Source of the DNA: Onthophagus taurus
Taxonomy: Eukaryota > Arthropoda > Insecta > Coleoptera > Scarabaeidae
Reading direction: 5' to 3'
NCBI RefSeq assembly: GCF_036711975.1
Contig: NC_091976.1
Span: forward strand, 34,224,001 to 34,288,000
Length of the DNA: 64,000 nt
Shown here: piece by piece, positions 46,048 to 57,780 of the stretch
Layout: each line of letters starts with the position of its first letter
Numbering within the stretch: position 1 is the first letter of the stretch
Program-made: the position numbers and the translations under genes
Notes under the pieces: generated by a model
Told to the model about the DNA's origin: nothing
Databases searched by the model: none
Seen by the model: the letters and a program-made list of their open reading frames with translations, nothing else

Positions 46048-49000
46048 TTAAGTCCATAAAGCAGTTGGCATAATTCCTTCTACTGAACTAACAGCTGGTG
46101 AAAGATTTTCTTGGCACAAAAATTTTAATGGAAACAGCACCAAATGACCCTCAATACTTTGCAGCATAGTTTCCGACCTTGATATTTCACTTAAATAAAA
46201 CGGTTTTTGATTAATATACTCTTTCAGCGCGCTAAAAGTTTCAACGTTATCACTCGGTATGCAATGGAATACTTTATCGTAAAACTCGGTGTTGAGAGAA
46301 GCCGTTTTATACCAAATTTCGTTATAAAAATAATCGGAAATCGGATCTTCAACATCAACATCAATTCGTTCGTGTTCCCTACCGATCAAACCTAAATGTT
46401 CTTTGAATAGGTGTTTTCGTAAACTTCCGGCATATTTCCCCGATGGAAAACTGTTCCCATTCATTACCCCATCGTTAAATTCTTCATCCTAAAATAATTT
46501 TTTTCTTAAATATATCTTAGATAATTAATTTTAAGTTAGTACCTCAAGAATTACAGCTATTTCTGAATCTCTTTTTCCAATTAACGACCTATCGTTGATA
46601 TTGGCAGACCCGCAAATAACAACTTTATCATCGACAATCATTAATTTCGAATGAACGTAAATTAATTCCGTTATCGGCTCATTATTTAATTTCGAATGAT
46701 TTCTAAGACCATAAAATGTTATGTACTTTGAAGGATCTTCAATTCCGGCTTCAGTGAGGCGACTTAATAACGAATCTTTACCTCTATTAAAAAAAAAATT
46801 AATTATTTTTAGGTTAATTGGAAAGTAATGAGTAATGACGTTTGTGCACATGTCAATATTTGATTGCCATCTATCGACGAATTGAGTACTACAATGACGT
46901 TTAATGATATACAGCGAATTTCACTTAAAATGCAATATACAAAAACATTTCCACAGAAACCAGGGTACCTACTTACTTTGTCCTACATAAAATGCAACAT
47001 GTTTGAATGTTTCTGGTTGTTGGTCTAATGTTAGTTCTAGTTTTACACTGGCACTATCACTAGAACTAACACAAGACCTAGAACTAGAATCATTCGGGTT
47101 TAGTCGTCTTGAAAGACGTGCGACTAAACCCGAATGTTTCTAGTTCTAGATCTTGTGTTAGTTCTAGTGACAGTGGTAAATAGCACTAGTTAGCATAACA
47201 TATCATTATGTTGCATATTTTTATTGCACTAAAACTAGTACTAACATTAGACCTGGAACTAGAAACATTCGCGTTTAGCCGTCTTGAGAGACGTGCGGCT
47301 AAACCCAAATACAGTAGAGCCCCGATTATCCGCGGAATTGGGTGGCAAGGGCGCCGCGGATAATAAAAATCGCGGATAACCCGAAAAAGACTAAAAATAA
47401 GGTGGAAACACAAAACATAATTCACCATAAAGACTATTTTACTTAAACCTTTCTTCTACATGTAAATCACTAAAGACTAAAGTAAAGACTAGTAATAAAC
47501 AAAAAATAATATGTACATATGTATTGTATCACTGTACTGTAAACAAAACTGTACTGTAGACAAAAACTGTCAGTTACATCTTTTTAAAAAAATCGGTCAC
47601 TGGCTTTTGCTTCTTGCTTTGGAAGCACCTTTTCTTTATTCTGGATTGTACGTTCCTTAGCATAAGTTTTTCTGCCAGATGTGCGTCGTCTTGCTCCTCT
47701 AAATATTGAAGCAATCCGTCTACATGCTGCAAAGCAGTTTCATGTGTCATCCGCGCAAGCACCTCGCCTTCTTCACTTTCAATTTCTTCGTTTTCTTCGT
47801 TCACTCCCATTGCTTTGTTTGTTATTTCTACGTCAGATAGTCGTTCAAACCCTGGCTCATTTTTGTCACATTCCAGTCACTCTTCTATGTTTTCTTGATT
47901 TACATTCTCACCTCCCGGAACGGATGTCACTAAGTCAATAAGTGCAGCGATAGGCATATCTTCATTATGTTCTTCACCAATGTTTTGGTTGACATTTACT
48001 TCAATATTTGGAAAGAGTTTTCTCCACGATTTGACGAGGGTTGACGGTTTAATACAATCCCATGCAAACGCAATATCGTAAATGCTATCCAAAATTGTAT
48101 ACATCTTCCAAAGCTGCTTAAAATCGTAACCTTCTTCAATTTTTGTTTTTACCAACTTTGTTCTGTATATCCTCTTCACAGTTACAATGACCCCCTGGTC
48201 CATAGGCTGTATGAGCGCAGTAACATTTGGGGGTAAAAACTTTGCAAAAATTTGTTCATCAGAAGATTTAAGCAAACTTGCGGCAGGGTGTGAAGGCGCG
48301 TTGTCAATTAATAAAACGGCCTTTCTTGGTAAATTCTTTGAATCAAGGTGTTTACGTACTTGAGGCACAAAAATCTTTTCAAACCATTCTTGAAAAATCT
48401 GCTGGTTCATCCAACCTTTTTTTGATTGAAATAATCGACTGGTAAATTGTCTGCTCTTGTCCCCTTAAAAGACCTTGGTTTCTTAGATTTATCGATTACC
48501 AGAAGTTTCAGTTTGTGGGTACCAGCAGCATTGCTGCACGGTAAGATTGTGATTCTTTCCTTGCTGCTTTTGTGTCCTGCCGCTTTATGTTCACTTTCAA
48601 ATGCTAAAGTGCGAGTGGGAAGACACTTCCAAAAAAGCCCTGATTCATCAGCATTATAAATTTGTTCTGGTGACAAATCTTCCGACATTACAAACTTTTC
48701 AAAATCACGTTGAAAATCGTCAGCTGCTTGTTGATCACCGCTCAGCTTTTCCCCATGAAGACCTATCTCCCTAATTCTATAACGTTTCTTAAAACGATGT
48801 AACCAACCGGACGACGCATCAAAATTTCCTTCCAGTCCTAACAAATCAAAGAAGATTTTTGCTTTAGCTGCAATGTTAGGACCGGATACAGGAGTGCCTT
48901 CACTTCGCTCTTGAGCTAGCCACTCCGCTAATGCCGAGTCAAGTTCACTGTACGTGGATTTCTTCATTGTTTTTCGTTTTTTCATTCCAGAAACACTGTT

Positions 49001-52000
49001 TGAAACTGTTGCAAAAGCCAATAACTTTTCTTTTTGCTTTAAAACATCTCGCACTGTTGTTTCCCCAATCCCGTATTGTAAACACATCTGCTTTCTTGAT
49101 GCGCCATTTTCTATTTTAGAAATCATTTCTATTTTTTGTGGAATCGTTAACACAACCTTCTTTCGTTTTTCAGCCATTATTTATTTCAGGAACAAACTAA
49201 TAATCTGCTAATAACCACCGACAAAGAACACGACTGTAGACGGTGTGACAAGTCGAAACACGCTTTAAAATGAGTCGAAATACACGTTCGTCTGATCAAT
49301 ATCGAGCGCAATTCGCATAAACACACGAGCACACACGAACACATTTCGATATATAACGAAAATCAAATTAAATTTAAAAGAAAAGAATATTTCACGGTAC
49401 TCGCGGATAATCGGGGCTCTACTGTATTTCTAGTTCTAGGTCTTGTGTTAGTTCTAGTGAAAGTGCTAACTAGTTAGCATAAGATATCACTATATTGCAT
49501 ATTTTTATTGCACTAAAACTAGAACTAACGCTAGACTTAACAAAAATAACTTGGTTAATTTCCAGCTACACAAACAATAATTAATTAACAAAATTATTTA
49601 ACTCCTCACCTAGAAATTGTTGAATAATTCCATTGTGTAATCGCCCTTATTGAATTTCCAGAAGGGCCACCAACTTCACCCTCAAATCCAGGTAAAAGAG
49701 GTAAAACTACGTAAACACGAAAAGTTGCATTTTCTCTAAAATAAAAATGCTACTTTAATTTATTTATTTTTAAATATTAATAAATAAATTACTTATGCGC
49801 CCTAATAATTCGTTTAAATAAACTTTCTTGTATTTGATTCCTTGTGTTTCCATTTCCAGCTGGGGAAGAAATAAAAAATTGATTCTCAATATAAATGTAA
49901 TGTTGCGATCGATTAATCGCGTCAACGTAAGCTTCGTGAATACTTTGCTCGACAGTGTTCGGTTCTAAAAAGCCACAAGACCAAGTGCTTACACTCCTTA
50001 TAACTTGACACGACACTTTCGATGCGTTATTGAGGTTATCAACTTTTTCGTTGTTGTAAGATTTCGGTAAAAGATACGGATAAGTTTTATTTAATCGGGC
50101 TTTTTCTAATTTGGTGGCGTTCCAACGTTGAATAAAATGCCTTGCTATGTCTTTAGCGCTTGATCCTTGCACACAAACGGCTACATCATGCCACGGCATT
50201 CTCGGGGTGGTTAATCGATCGATAAAATCAACAAGAGGTGAATCTAATTCGGTCCAATCTTTAACGATAAAGTTACAATAATCTTTTCCGTACCAATATT
50301 TAGCGGAACCGTTTAAGTTTCGCCTTAAAATTTCTTCTTTTAACTCGGATTTATTTTCGTTTTCTAAAGATTCTTCATTTTGGGAGTACACCATATTAAA
50401 AAATTCTTTTCCTTTCGTTTTCATGCGTTTCTTGATCGCTTTTAATCCATGTTTTCTATGCATAGTAGGTGTATTCATTTTAATGTTTTCTAAATTTGAG
50501 GGGATCATTAATTGATCGCCGGGTTGGAGTTGAGGGAGATCTGGTTCGGAGTCGTCGGATTCTTCTTCGTCTAATTCATCATCTAATTCATCGTCTGTAT
50601 TGATTAAAATTTTAATTTCTGGTTCTTTTTGTTGGTAATAAGGATGAGTGGGGATTGGGTAAAAATTATCACCCCCCGGATTAGACGAGGTCTTTTTTTT
50701 TAACGTTGAGACATCCGTTGGGGGTGTAGCACTGCCCAAATCGATTAATCGATGTTCGAAATCATCCCATCTTCCGTAACATAAATCGATTCCACCTAAA
50801 AAAGCGTAAGATTGATCGACACAAACGATTTTTTCGTGGTGGGCCCATAAAAATATCGCAACTTTTACATGATCCGGATGTCGGAGGACTTTTATGTTGG
50901 GGTGAGTTCTCGATAAAACATCTTTGCTGTAATAACTGTTTAAACCCAAAGCCATTTCGAATTCTTTGTATAAAAGAATAAAAATTTTGACTCCTTGTTC
51001 GGCTTTTCTTTGAAGCAATTTATCCAATCTCCAATAATCGCCTTCTAAAGCGGGGCGTTTTAAATAAATTTCGGGACTTAACCACCAATCGGCTATAAAA
51101 ATTTCTTCTTTTGCGTTATTAATCGCATCGGCAACCGCGGACATATAACTCGAACCATCTACGAACCAAGAAGCCGATGTGTTACTTCGTATAGGGGCGA
51201 ATGAATGATACCGATTAGGTTGGGTGAAATCCTTAGCTAAACAAAATCAATTTAATAACTTAATTCTTTAATTGTAATAATTAATACCTAATTCGTTCGC
51301 GTGCAACTTAAGATTATCAATCCATAACTTTCTTTCAGATCTAGTTTTAGCTTTAAGCACGATTTGTCTGCTTAATGTGATTATTTGAAAGCCTTTGTGT
51401 AAACCGGTTGCGTAAGCTGCCGATGATACTTCGAATCCTTGATCGTATAAAATAACACACTTTAAAACTCCCGTATTCGGGTCAACATATCCGAAACATG
51501 TATCTTTTAAGAAAAACCATCGTTCTCGCCATGATGAACAAAAAATTTCTTGGGAAATGTGTCTACATCTAAAAATATACATAAAATATAAATAAAATTC
51601 TTATTATTAATACGTTCGCTACCGCGCCTTCTCGGTACTTTTTCCCGTGTACCATTCGTAGTTTCTTTGACTTCGAGATTTGAGGTTTGTGTTATTTATA
51701 TGTTGGATTATTGTATATGACGTTTTTGTAAAAAAAGATCTAGTCCAGCGCACTGGACTTTAAATTTTTAAGTTCTGTACCAACGTCCAGTCAACTGGAC
51801 ACACCCGAATTTCTTCAAAGTCTCTATTTTCTTTTTCTAAATACAACGTAAAGTGCTATACAAACCAAAATGAATACTACGGCTACCTCAAAATATTACA
51901 AAACATAGTTATCGTGCACAGTGCCAGATTGGATGGATCTACGCATAAACTAGGAATCTGGACATATCGGGCAGTTGTATCTGGATTTCTTGTAAACTCC

Positions 52001-55000
52001 ACCTCTGCTACACTGGCGACACCTCTTCATCGCAGATTTGTCTTTTTGTGGAATTCTGATTCTCATTGACCTATAGCATATCCTTTATAACTTCTTCTCT
52101 GAACCTCAAGAGATCAATTTTGGTTGAACCTCTTTCCTTCTTATACATGTAATAGACATTCCACAGTGCAATATCTATAAGATGAAAGAACACTTTTCTG
52201 TACTATCTTATTGTTTTCGTTGGCAATGAGTCTATCCCGGACATGTACAGTGTGTTAATTAATTATCGTACCCAACGTCATCATTGCAAGTATGCAACCC
52301 ATAACGCGATTTACGTATTGCCATACGAATACTGTGATATTGGTTGCATACTTGCAATGATGACGTCGGGTACTATAATTAATTAACACAGTGTACTTAT
52401 TGTAGGCGACAACACACTCTGGTTTTATTACTTGTTTTCCCTTTCTATGTGTTGCTTCTACTATTCGGTGTTTATGCACTGTTCATCATAGCCACCAATT
52501 TTTTATCTTTCTGGTGTGTAACCAACACTAGACCTTTGCTTTTCCATGCAGCGTCTCCTTTCTTAATTTTTTCGTGAAATAATTGTTTCGGATTTCCCTT
52601 TCTAAATTTTCGCAAAGTTCCTACAGACAAGTTTCGCCTTCCTTTTGAAAAAATATGTTGCTAGCCAGACACTAGTGTAATAATTATCAAGGTATTTATT
52701 TCACGCCCTTTATCCAAATAGTCTTTGTATTAGGACTGAAAAAATTTGGGAATGCTCTTGATCATTGTATATTATAGTGCCTTTTCCAGTCCAGATAAGT
52801 AATCAAATCGCAAAAACCTCAGGATATAGCAAAACCTATTTTAGACATACATTTTCCGAAAACCGGGTGAAAGTAAAGAGAATTTGTACTCCAATGCCTT
52901 GAGAATCGAGGAAAGTGTATAGTTCCAGATAAAAGACAGAGTCCAGTTAATTTTGTTATTTCAGTTGCAACTTTATTTATTGTATATATCATCGTCAAAG
53001 AACAATCTGAAGTAGTCAATAGGTTTGGCATTATTGCCCAAATTCGATATAAACGATGGTACCCCGTGAACGGAATATTTAACCCTATGTGTCCCAAGAA
53101 GTCAAACATTTTGAAACTTTGTGACAGAATCAGACAGAATTAAAACGCTATCAAAATACACTCAGTAAAGGCGTTTGGAATAAAATTTTAGCAAAATATG
53201 CAATCCCCCTATTTTCGCATAGTCTAAGTGTCATAAAAGATGCTAATTCAAAACTTCCTGGAAACCGTCTTTATTGAAATTAAGAAATAAAACTTATTTT
53301 AAATTGAAGCTTGAAGCTTTCTGTTTAAATCGATGTATAACAATCGATAGGTTGAATTAAAAAAATATTGAGAAAAAGCGTATTGAGTTAAAACTAACAT
53401 TTTCGTATAACCTAAAAGTGTCAAAAAAGATGCTAATTTAAAAATTCCTGGAAGCCGTATTTATTGAAATTGAGGAATGAAACTTATTTTAAATTAAAGC
53501 TCAAAGCTTTCTTTTTAAAATGATGTATAATAATTGTTGGGTTGGATTGGAAAAATATTGACAAAAAACATGTTGAAATAAAACTTACATTTTCGTATAA
53601 CCTAAGAGTGTCAAAAAAGATGCTATTTTAAAAATTTCTGGAAGCTGTATTTATTGAAGTTAAGGAATGAAACTTATTTTAAATTAAAGCTCAAAGTTTT
53701 CTCTTTAAAATGATGTATAACAATTGTTGGGTTGGATTGGAAAAATATAGAGAAAAAAAAAGTTGAAATAAAACTTACATTTTCCTATAACCTAAAAGTG
53801 GCAAAAAAGATGCTAATTTAAAAATTCCTGGAAGCCGTATTTATTGAAATTAAGGAATGAAACATATTTTAAATTAAAGCTCAAAGTTTTCTCTTTAAAA
53901 TGATGTATAATAATTGTTGGGTTGGATTGGAAAAATATAGAGAAAAAAAAAGTTGAAATAAAACTTACATTTTCGTATAACCTAAGAGTGTCAAAAAAGA
54001 TGCTATTTTAAAAATTCCTGGAAGCTGTATTTATTGAAGTTAAGGAATGAAACTTATTTTAAATTAAAGCTCAAAGTTTTCTCTTTAAAATGATGTATAA
54101 TAATTGTTGGGTTGGATTGGAAAAATATAGAGAAAAAAAAGTTGAAATAAAACTTACATTTTCCTATAACCTAAAAGTGTCAAAAAAGATGCTAATTTAA
54201 AAATTGCTGGAAGCCGTATTTATTGAAATTAAGGAATGAAACTTATTTTAAATTAAAGCTCAAAGTTTTCTCTTTAAAATGATGTATAATAATTGTTGGG
54301 TTGAATTGGAAAAATATTAAGAAAAAAAATGTTGAAACAACACTTACATTTAAAAGAGTCAAAAAAGATGCTAATTTAAAAATTCTTAGAAACCATGTTT
54401 ATTGAAATTAAGGAATGAGACTTATTTTAAATTTAAGCTCAATGTTTTCTTTTTAAAATGATCTGTAATAATCACACCTAATAACCATTTATCAAAAAAA
54501 TATCTTCTTGAACAACAAAATTCAACAGCACCACTTTTCACTAAACTTCTAACCTCACATCTGGATGAATAAGTTTAAAGTGTACCTAAAAATCCTACAG
54601 TGCGGATTGCGACGTTTTTTATACAGATTATTTCTTGTATACACTTGTATAGTAGAAAGTACAGACAGCTCTAAGAGCGCCGAATAGATAACTACAGTTT
54701 AAAATGAGTGTTTAAAATTACCGGTACTTTAAAATACCGTCGGGACACAAAGGGTTAAGGGATCAGTTTCCGTGTCGGTTCAATCCTACTCATTATCAGA
54801 CTCAAACTGCAAAGCTGGTGTAGCAGGAGGTGTAGAACCATTAGAGTTTATTTCATCATCAGTAGAAGGGGCCGAATCGTTAAGTGATAAGTCAGCCAAA
54901 CTTACTAAATGTGTAGGAAAAATCGTTTTCACTCGAAATTTCTGATAAATGGTCAACAATGTACTCTAACTCAGGTTCAGTTCTTCTTCGTTGTTGTAAA

Positions 55001-57133
55001 TGGTCTTGATCCCTTGCCCTTGTAATTCGCGTACTAGAGCTAACCATAACACAGAATCCTTTATTTGTACAGTTTCAAATAAAGCTATACTCGTACTTAC
55101 CCAGGAACTGCTAAATTCTCAGTTGCACTCATTGTTCTTACACAAGAAATACGACTACAACTAACTAAACACCAAAGGTTCTGGTAAAGAACCAGAACTG
55201 GGTGTACTACTAAATGCACATGCAAAGGGTATGACCCGTATTCGTATTTCAAACATGAGAAAATACATTCCCCATCATCAATCAGCCTATCACCACAGAA
55301 ACAGCCTAGACTTTCAAGTACAGGCTACAATATTATAATTTATTATAAGCACCAGTGAGAGGATTTTTGGGAAAGATGCGGAAAAAAGGAAATCAATGTT
55401 TGAGAGCTTGATAAAAAGCTCTTAGAGAATGTGCAGACCAAGTACTGGAGGTAGGTGTTGGGGTTGGCTACAGGAAAGAAATGAAGGTAGATAAGGTGAT
55501 GGTGGAGACGGGTAAGCTTGCGGTGTGTTTTGAGGAGAGTGCATTGTAAAATCTTGCAGGAGTGCTACAGACAGATTGAGGCAAGTAAGGGGCGTTATGG
55601 GCAGCGAGAAAGGGAGGAATACTACGAAGGGTGGGGTATTCAATGGAAGAAGTGAACAAGAAAAGAAAAGAGAGGATTGAGATGTGGAAACAACTGGAGA
55701 GCAGGGACATGGGAATGCAAGAGAGAACGACGACGATGAGGGGGGTGAGGAGGGGAAGAGGTTGGTAGCCAGGTTTAGGTGTGGGATTGAAAAAAGGGCC
55801 AACAGATATTGGATGGAAGATACAAGCTCTATGGGGAGGGCTGGGAGTCTGGGAGCAATTTGCTGGTGTAGTGTAGTGATTTTAGGGAGGAGGTGATGGA
55901 TTGGAGACAGGTGTTGGGGGAGAGAGTGGAAGGAAGGAGATGAATGGGAGAAGTGGTGGCAGCAAGGAAATGTATTGAGACAGGGAGAGGCTGGATAAAG
56001 TGATAGGATTTGGAGTAGTTATAGATAATGTTGTTCTTTTTTGTAATATTGTAATCTTCTAGAGACATTAAATCATTATTCCAGTAGACAACGCCGGTAG
56101 CGAACGTGTTAAGTAAAATTACTTAATTTACCTAAAACAACAAACAGATTGGAAACATCCAAATAAATTACAACCGCTTTGTCCTGGTTGAGTACTCCCA
56201 GTTCGTTTCCCAATAAACCCCTCTTTACCTTTAATCCCTAAGTTGTAAACAAACGATAAATTTGATACCTCTAAAAAAGCTATCTAAAAATAATTAATAA
56301 ATTATAAAAATAAAAATGAATTAATTTTATTACTCACAGTAGCTTGATGATACCTATAAATATTAATAGCAAGAAGATTCTGTAAATAATCTTGTAATTG
56401 TTTTATTCTATGATCTAATTGATCATAAGAAATTAACATTTCAGGTTTTTTAGGAAATCTAAAAAATGAATTATTAAATTAAATTTTTTCGCTTTCATTT
56501 TATTTTACCTAGGTAAAACAGCTTTTTTCTTCCTTTTTTCGCTCGCATTATTTTTTAAACTTTCTCTGCGCCGCTTATGTTCCTTAGAGGGAAACGGCAC
56601 GTTCAAGCTAGCTCTAAAAATAACCAACTGATGATGTAAATCTTGGATGTGTTTATAACGTTTTTTAATTTTCCAAGTAAAACTTCCATGTGTTAAAGAA
56701 ATTGTGTACCTATTATTGTAAGAAAGAAGTAATTTAACCAATTTATTATTTTAAATGATTCAATTTACACACAAATTCGGGTTGAGTAAGTGTGTTGTGT
56801 GGTGAGTTTCAACATCAACAATTGTAACTTCAATTGGAACGGCTGGTATAAACACTTCTCGATGGAATGTGGTGTATTTCACCGGAGCGTTATGTATTGC
56901 ATTGAAAGGAATCCTTCCTGGAGTGGGTCCTAACATAATTAATAATGATAATTAAAAAAATTTTAATTATTTCATTATGTACCTTCCGCTTCATCTTTAT
57001 TAAGTACTATTTCTGATCCTTGAAATTTAACGATCGTTAATGATTCAGGAACGTCTAAGTTATCATCATAATCTGTATCTGATAAAACTCCCGGTGATTG
57101 CGGTTCTTGAGTACCATTGTTTTGTAAGGCCAT
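46048..57133 (-). CDS. Pld: Phospholipase D (PX-PH-HKD type)
   Basis: Hydrolyses phosphatidylcholine to phosphatidic acid at membranes. Ten coding exons: 57133-56983, 56929-56773, 56709-56509, 56458-56338, 56283-56132, 51568-51288, 51236-49793, 49735-49610, 46783-46543 and 46488-46048. All have GT-AG borders, and the 3315 bases give 1104 codons plus stop with no frame break. The PX domain (about residues 65-190) includes LNPNLYTISLTHGSFTWKIK across an intron. A PH domain follows, with WRERWFFLKDTCFGYVDPNTG. HKD motif 1 is LWAHHEKIVCVDQSYAFLGG (about residue 487) and HKD motif 2 is YVHSKLMIVDDKVVICGSAN (about residue 922). An acidic loop replaces the PLD1 loop. It ends MPTALWT, like the conserved C-terminus of PLD1. 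Length is close to human PLD1 (about 1074). Introns at 51569-56131 and 46784-49609 are expanded by transposons. Confidence 0.95.
47312..49424 (-). mobile_element. Tigger/pogo transposon, full length with TIRs
   Basis: 2113 bp. The ends CAGTAGAGCCCCGATTATCC and GGATAATCGGGGCTCTACTG are exact inverses, extending to about 23 bp. TA is duplicated at 47310-47311 and 49425-49426. The element lies in a Pld intron in the same orientation as Pld and inside a palindromic repeat. Confidence 0.95.
47574..49177 (-). pseudogene. Tigger/CENP-B-type transposase, two lesions
   Basis: Starts at 49177 with MAEKRKKVVLTIPQKIEMIS, a CENP-B/psq helix-turn-helix. A second DNA-binding module follows (SGWLHRFKKRYRI), then the first catalytic aspartate in EQIYNADESGLFWKCLP. 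A one-base frameshift in a run of seven A's (about 48425) separates this from the next part, which has the second aspartate in KAVLLIDNAPSHPAAS and the third in ALIQPMDQGVIVTVKR. A TGA at 47879-47877 then interrupts the frame, which continues as LECDKNEPGFERLSD and ends at 47574 after QKPVTDFFKKM. Only these two lesions are visible, so the copy is young. Confidence 0.9.
52253..52388. mobile_element. 136-bp palindromic MITE
   Basis: TGTTAATTAATTATCGTACC on the left and TACTATAATTAATTAACA on the right begin ~47-bp near-perfect inverted arms (CATCATTGCAAGTATGCAACC / GGTTGCATACTTGCAATGATG) around a ~42-bp centre. CAGTG flanks both sides (52248-52252 and 52389-52393), a 5- or 6-bp duplication. It interrupts the piggyBac-like pseudogene. 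Confidence 0.85.
53083..54754. mobile_element. TTAA-flanked non-autonomous element carrying tandem repeats
   Basis: The ends CCCTATGTGTCCC and GGGACACAAAGGG are inverted with one mismatch, with TTAA on both sides (53079-53082 and 54755-54758): piggyBac-type borders. There is no coding capacity. Most of the interior is a ~190-bp tandem array. It sits inside the outer piggyBac-like element. Confidence 0.85.
53215..54440. repeat. ~190-bp tandem repeat, about 7 units
   Basis: AAAAAAGATGCTAATTTAAA (or a near variant) recurs at roughly 53230, 53425, 53613, 53803, 53993, 54183 and 54361. Each is followed by CCTGGAAGC(C/T)GTATTTATTG and later by TTGTTGGGTTGGATTGG. Middle units are the most similar and edge units the most diverged. 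Confidence 0.9.
55380..55900 (+). pseudogene. Purine-rich block, possible LINE polyprotein remnant
   Basis: Plus-strand translations in shifting frames include ENVQTKYWR, VLGLATG and VMVETGKLA, reminiscent of the C-terminal part of insect LINE polyproteins (KYLRWVLG...V.AGK.A). The strand is strongly G/A-rich (for example GAGGGGGGTGAGGAGGGGAA). Identification is weak; it may only be low-complexity sequence. Confidence 0.3.
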
Positions 57134-57662
57134 TCTATAAAAAAAAATTTATAAAAGTATTTAGTTCAGATTAGATCAATTCAAATAATACCGTAATTAA
57201 CATAATTATACGCATTTTGACTTCTTTATCTAATCGCAATAGCAAACACGAGGGAATAAATTATGTTGTGATGATAACAAAATTGCGAATTCAATTGACG
57301 CAAATTTCTTTATTTATCGATTAAAAAGTACACCAAATAATATAACAAATTAAATTTTGACGTTTTAAATAACCTAAAAAAAAATTAATATGTAAACTTT
57401 GACGTTTAACATAACCTAATAAATTTAAAACTTTATTTAATAAATTAAATCAAATTTATAAACGCAAAATTAATGTAAGCAAATCTAAAAATAGGGTTTT
57501 CAAAAATATTTTCTTTAATAGGCTTATTTAAACTGTTTAGGTTCTAATTAATCCTTAAAAAAAAGTATGACTAATCTATAATAATTGTTTAAGATCTCAC
57601 TAACTCTCTAAAGATCCATTTATATTAATCGAGAGATAAAAAATTAACCCGTATTTTCTTAC

Positions 57663-57780
57663 CTTTCGTTTAAAATTAATTCAAAATAGTTTTAAAACAC
57701 GTCATTATTTTAACTGTAAAGTTTATAATTGAAGTGATCAACAAGTGTTTTTTCGTTGAGAATTAGGTCGCGGAAGGACG
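57663..57780 (-). promoter_or_regulatory. Candidate Pld 5' UTR exon end / promoter region
   Basis: A strong donor, CGAAAG followed by GTAAGA (at 57662-57657), lies about 530 bases upstream of the acceptor that precedes the Pld ATG exon at 57134. This suggests a non-coding first exon ending at 57663. The transcription start is not visible. Confidence 0.35.

Larger units (their letters stand above)
47000..49545. repeat. Palindromic-family repeats split by Tigger (Pld intron)
   Basis: Left part 47000-47311 has a complete hairpin (CATTCGGGTTTAGTCGTC / GACTAAACCCGAATG) and the start of a second. The right part resumes at 49425 with TATTTCTAGTTCTAGGTCTT. Removing the transposon and one TA restores the second hairpin. 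A copy of the TGCAACATG-type repeat adjoins on the left (about 46915-47000). Confidence 0.85.
51880..55131 (-). pseudogene. piggyBac-like transposase, deleted and disrupted
   Basis: A possible first exon begins at 55131 (MSATENLAVPG) and ends in a GTAAGT donor. The next coding block near 55050-54790 is rich in acidic and serine residues (LADLSLNDSAPSTDDEINSN), as in piggyBac N-termini. After the nested element, 53060-52780 gives fragments such as ALEYKFSLLSPGF and ILRFLRFDYLSGLEKAL. The DEQM-type first catalytic region is missing, consistent with an internal deletion. Later fragments include KSKGLVLVTHQKDKKLVAMM (about 52500), and the C-terminal cysteine-rich end reads CRQCSRGGVYKKSRYNCPIC (about 52000-51920). 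Stops and frameshifts are frequent. Confidence 0.65.
51611..56108 (-). mobile_element. piggyBac-like element in Pld intron (outer layer of a nest)
   Basis: About 4.5 kb flanked by TTAA (51607-51610 and 56109-56112). The ends are TACGTTCGCTACCG and CGGTAGCGAACGTG, an inverted pair with one mismatch at the tip. Inner inverted GTCCAG..CTGGAC motifs lie near the left end. It contains a dead transposase, a palindromic MITE (52253-52388), a TTAA-flanked element (53083-54754) and a possible LINE scrap near 55.4-55.9 kb. Confidence 0.8.

Noticed and set aside
46048-51144. Pld exons as separate short genes
   Set aside because: GT-AG borders join them with the frame closed over 1104 codons, matching the PX-PH-HKD order of phospholipase D.
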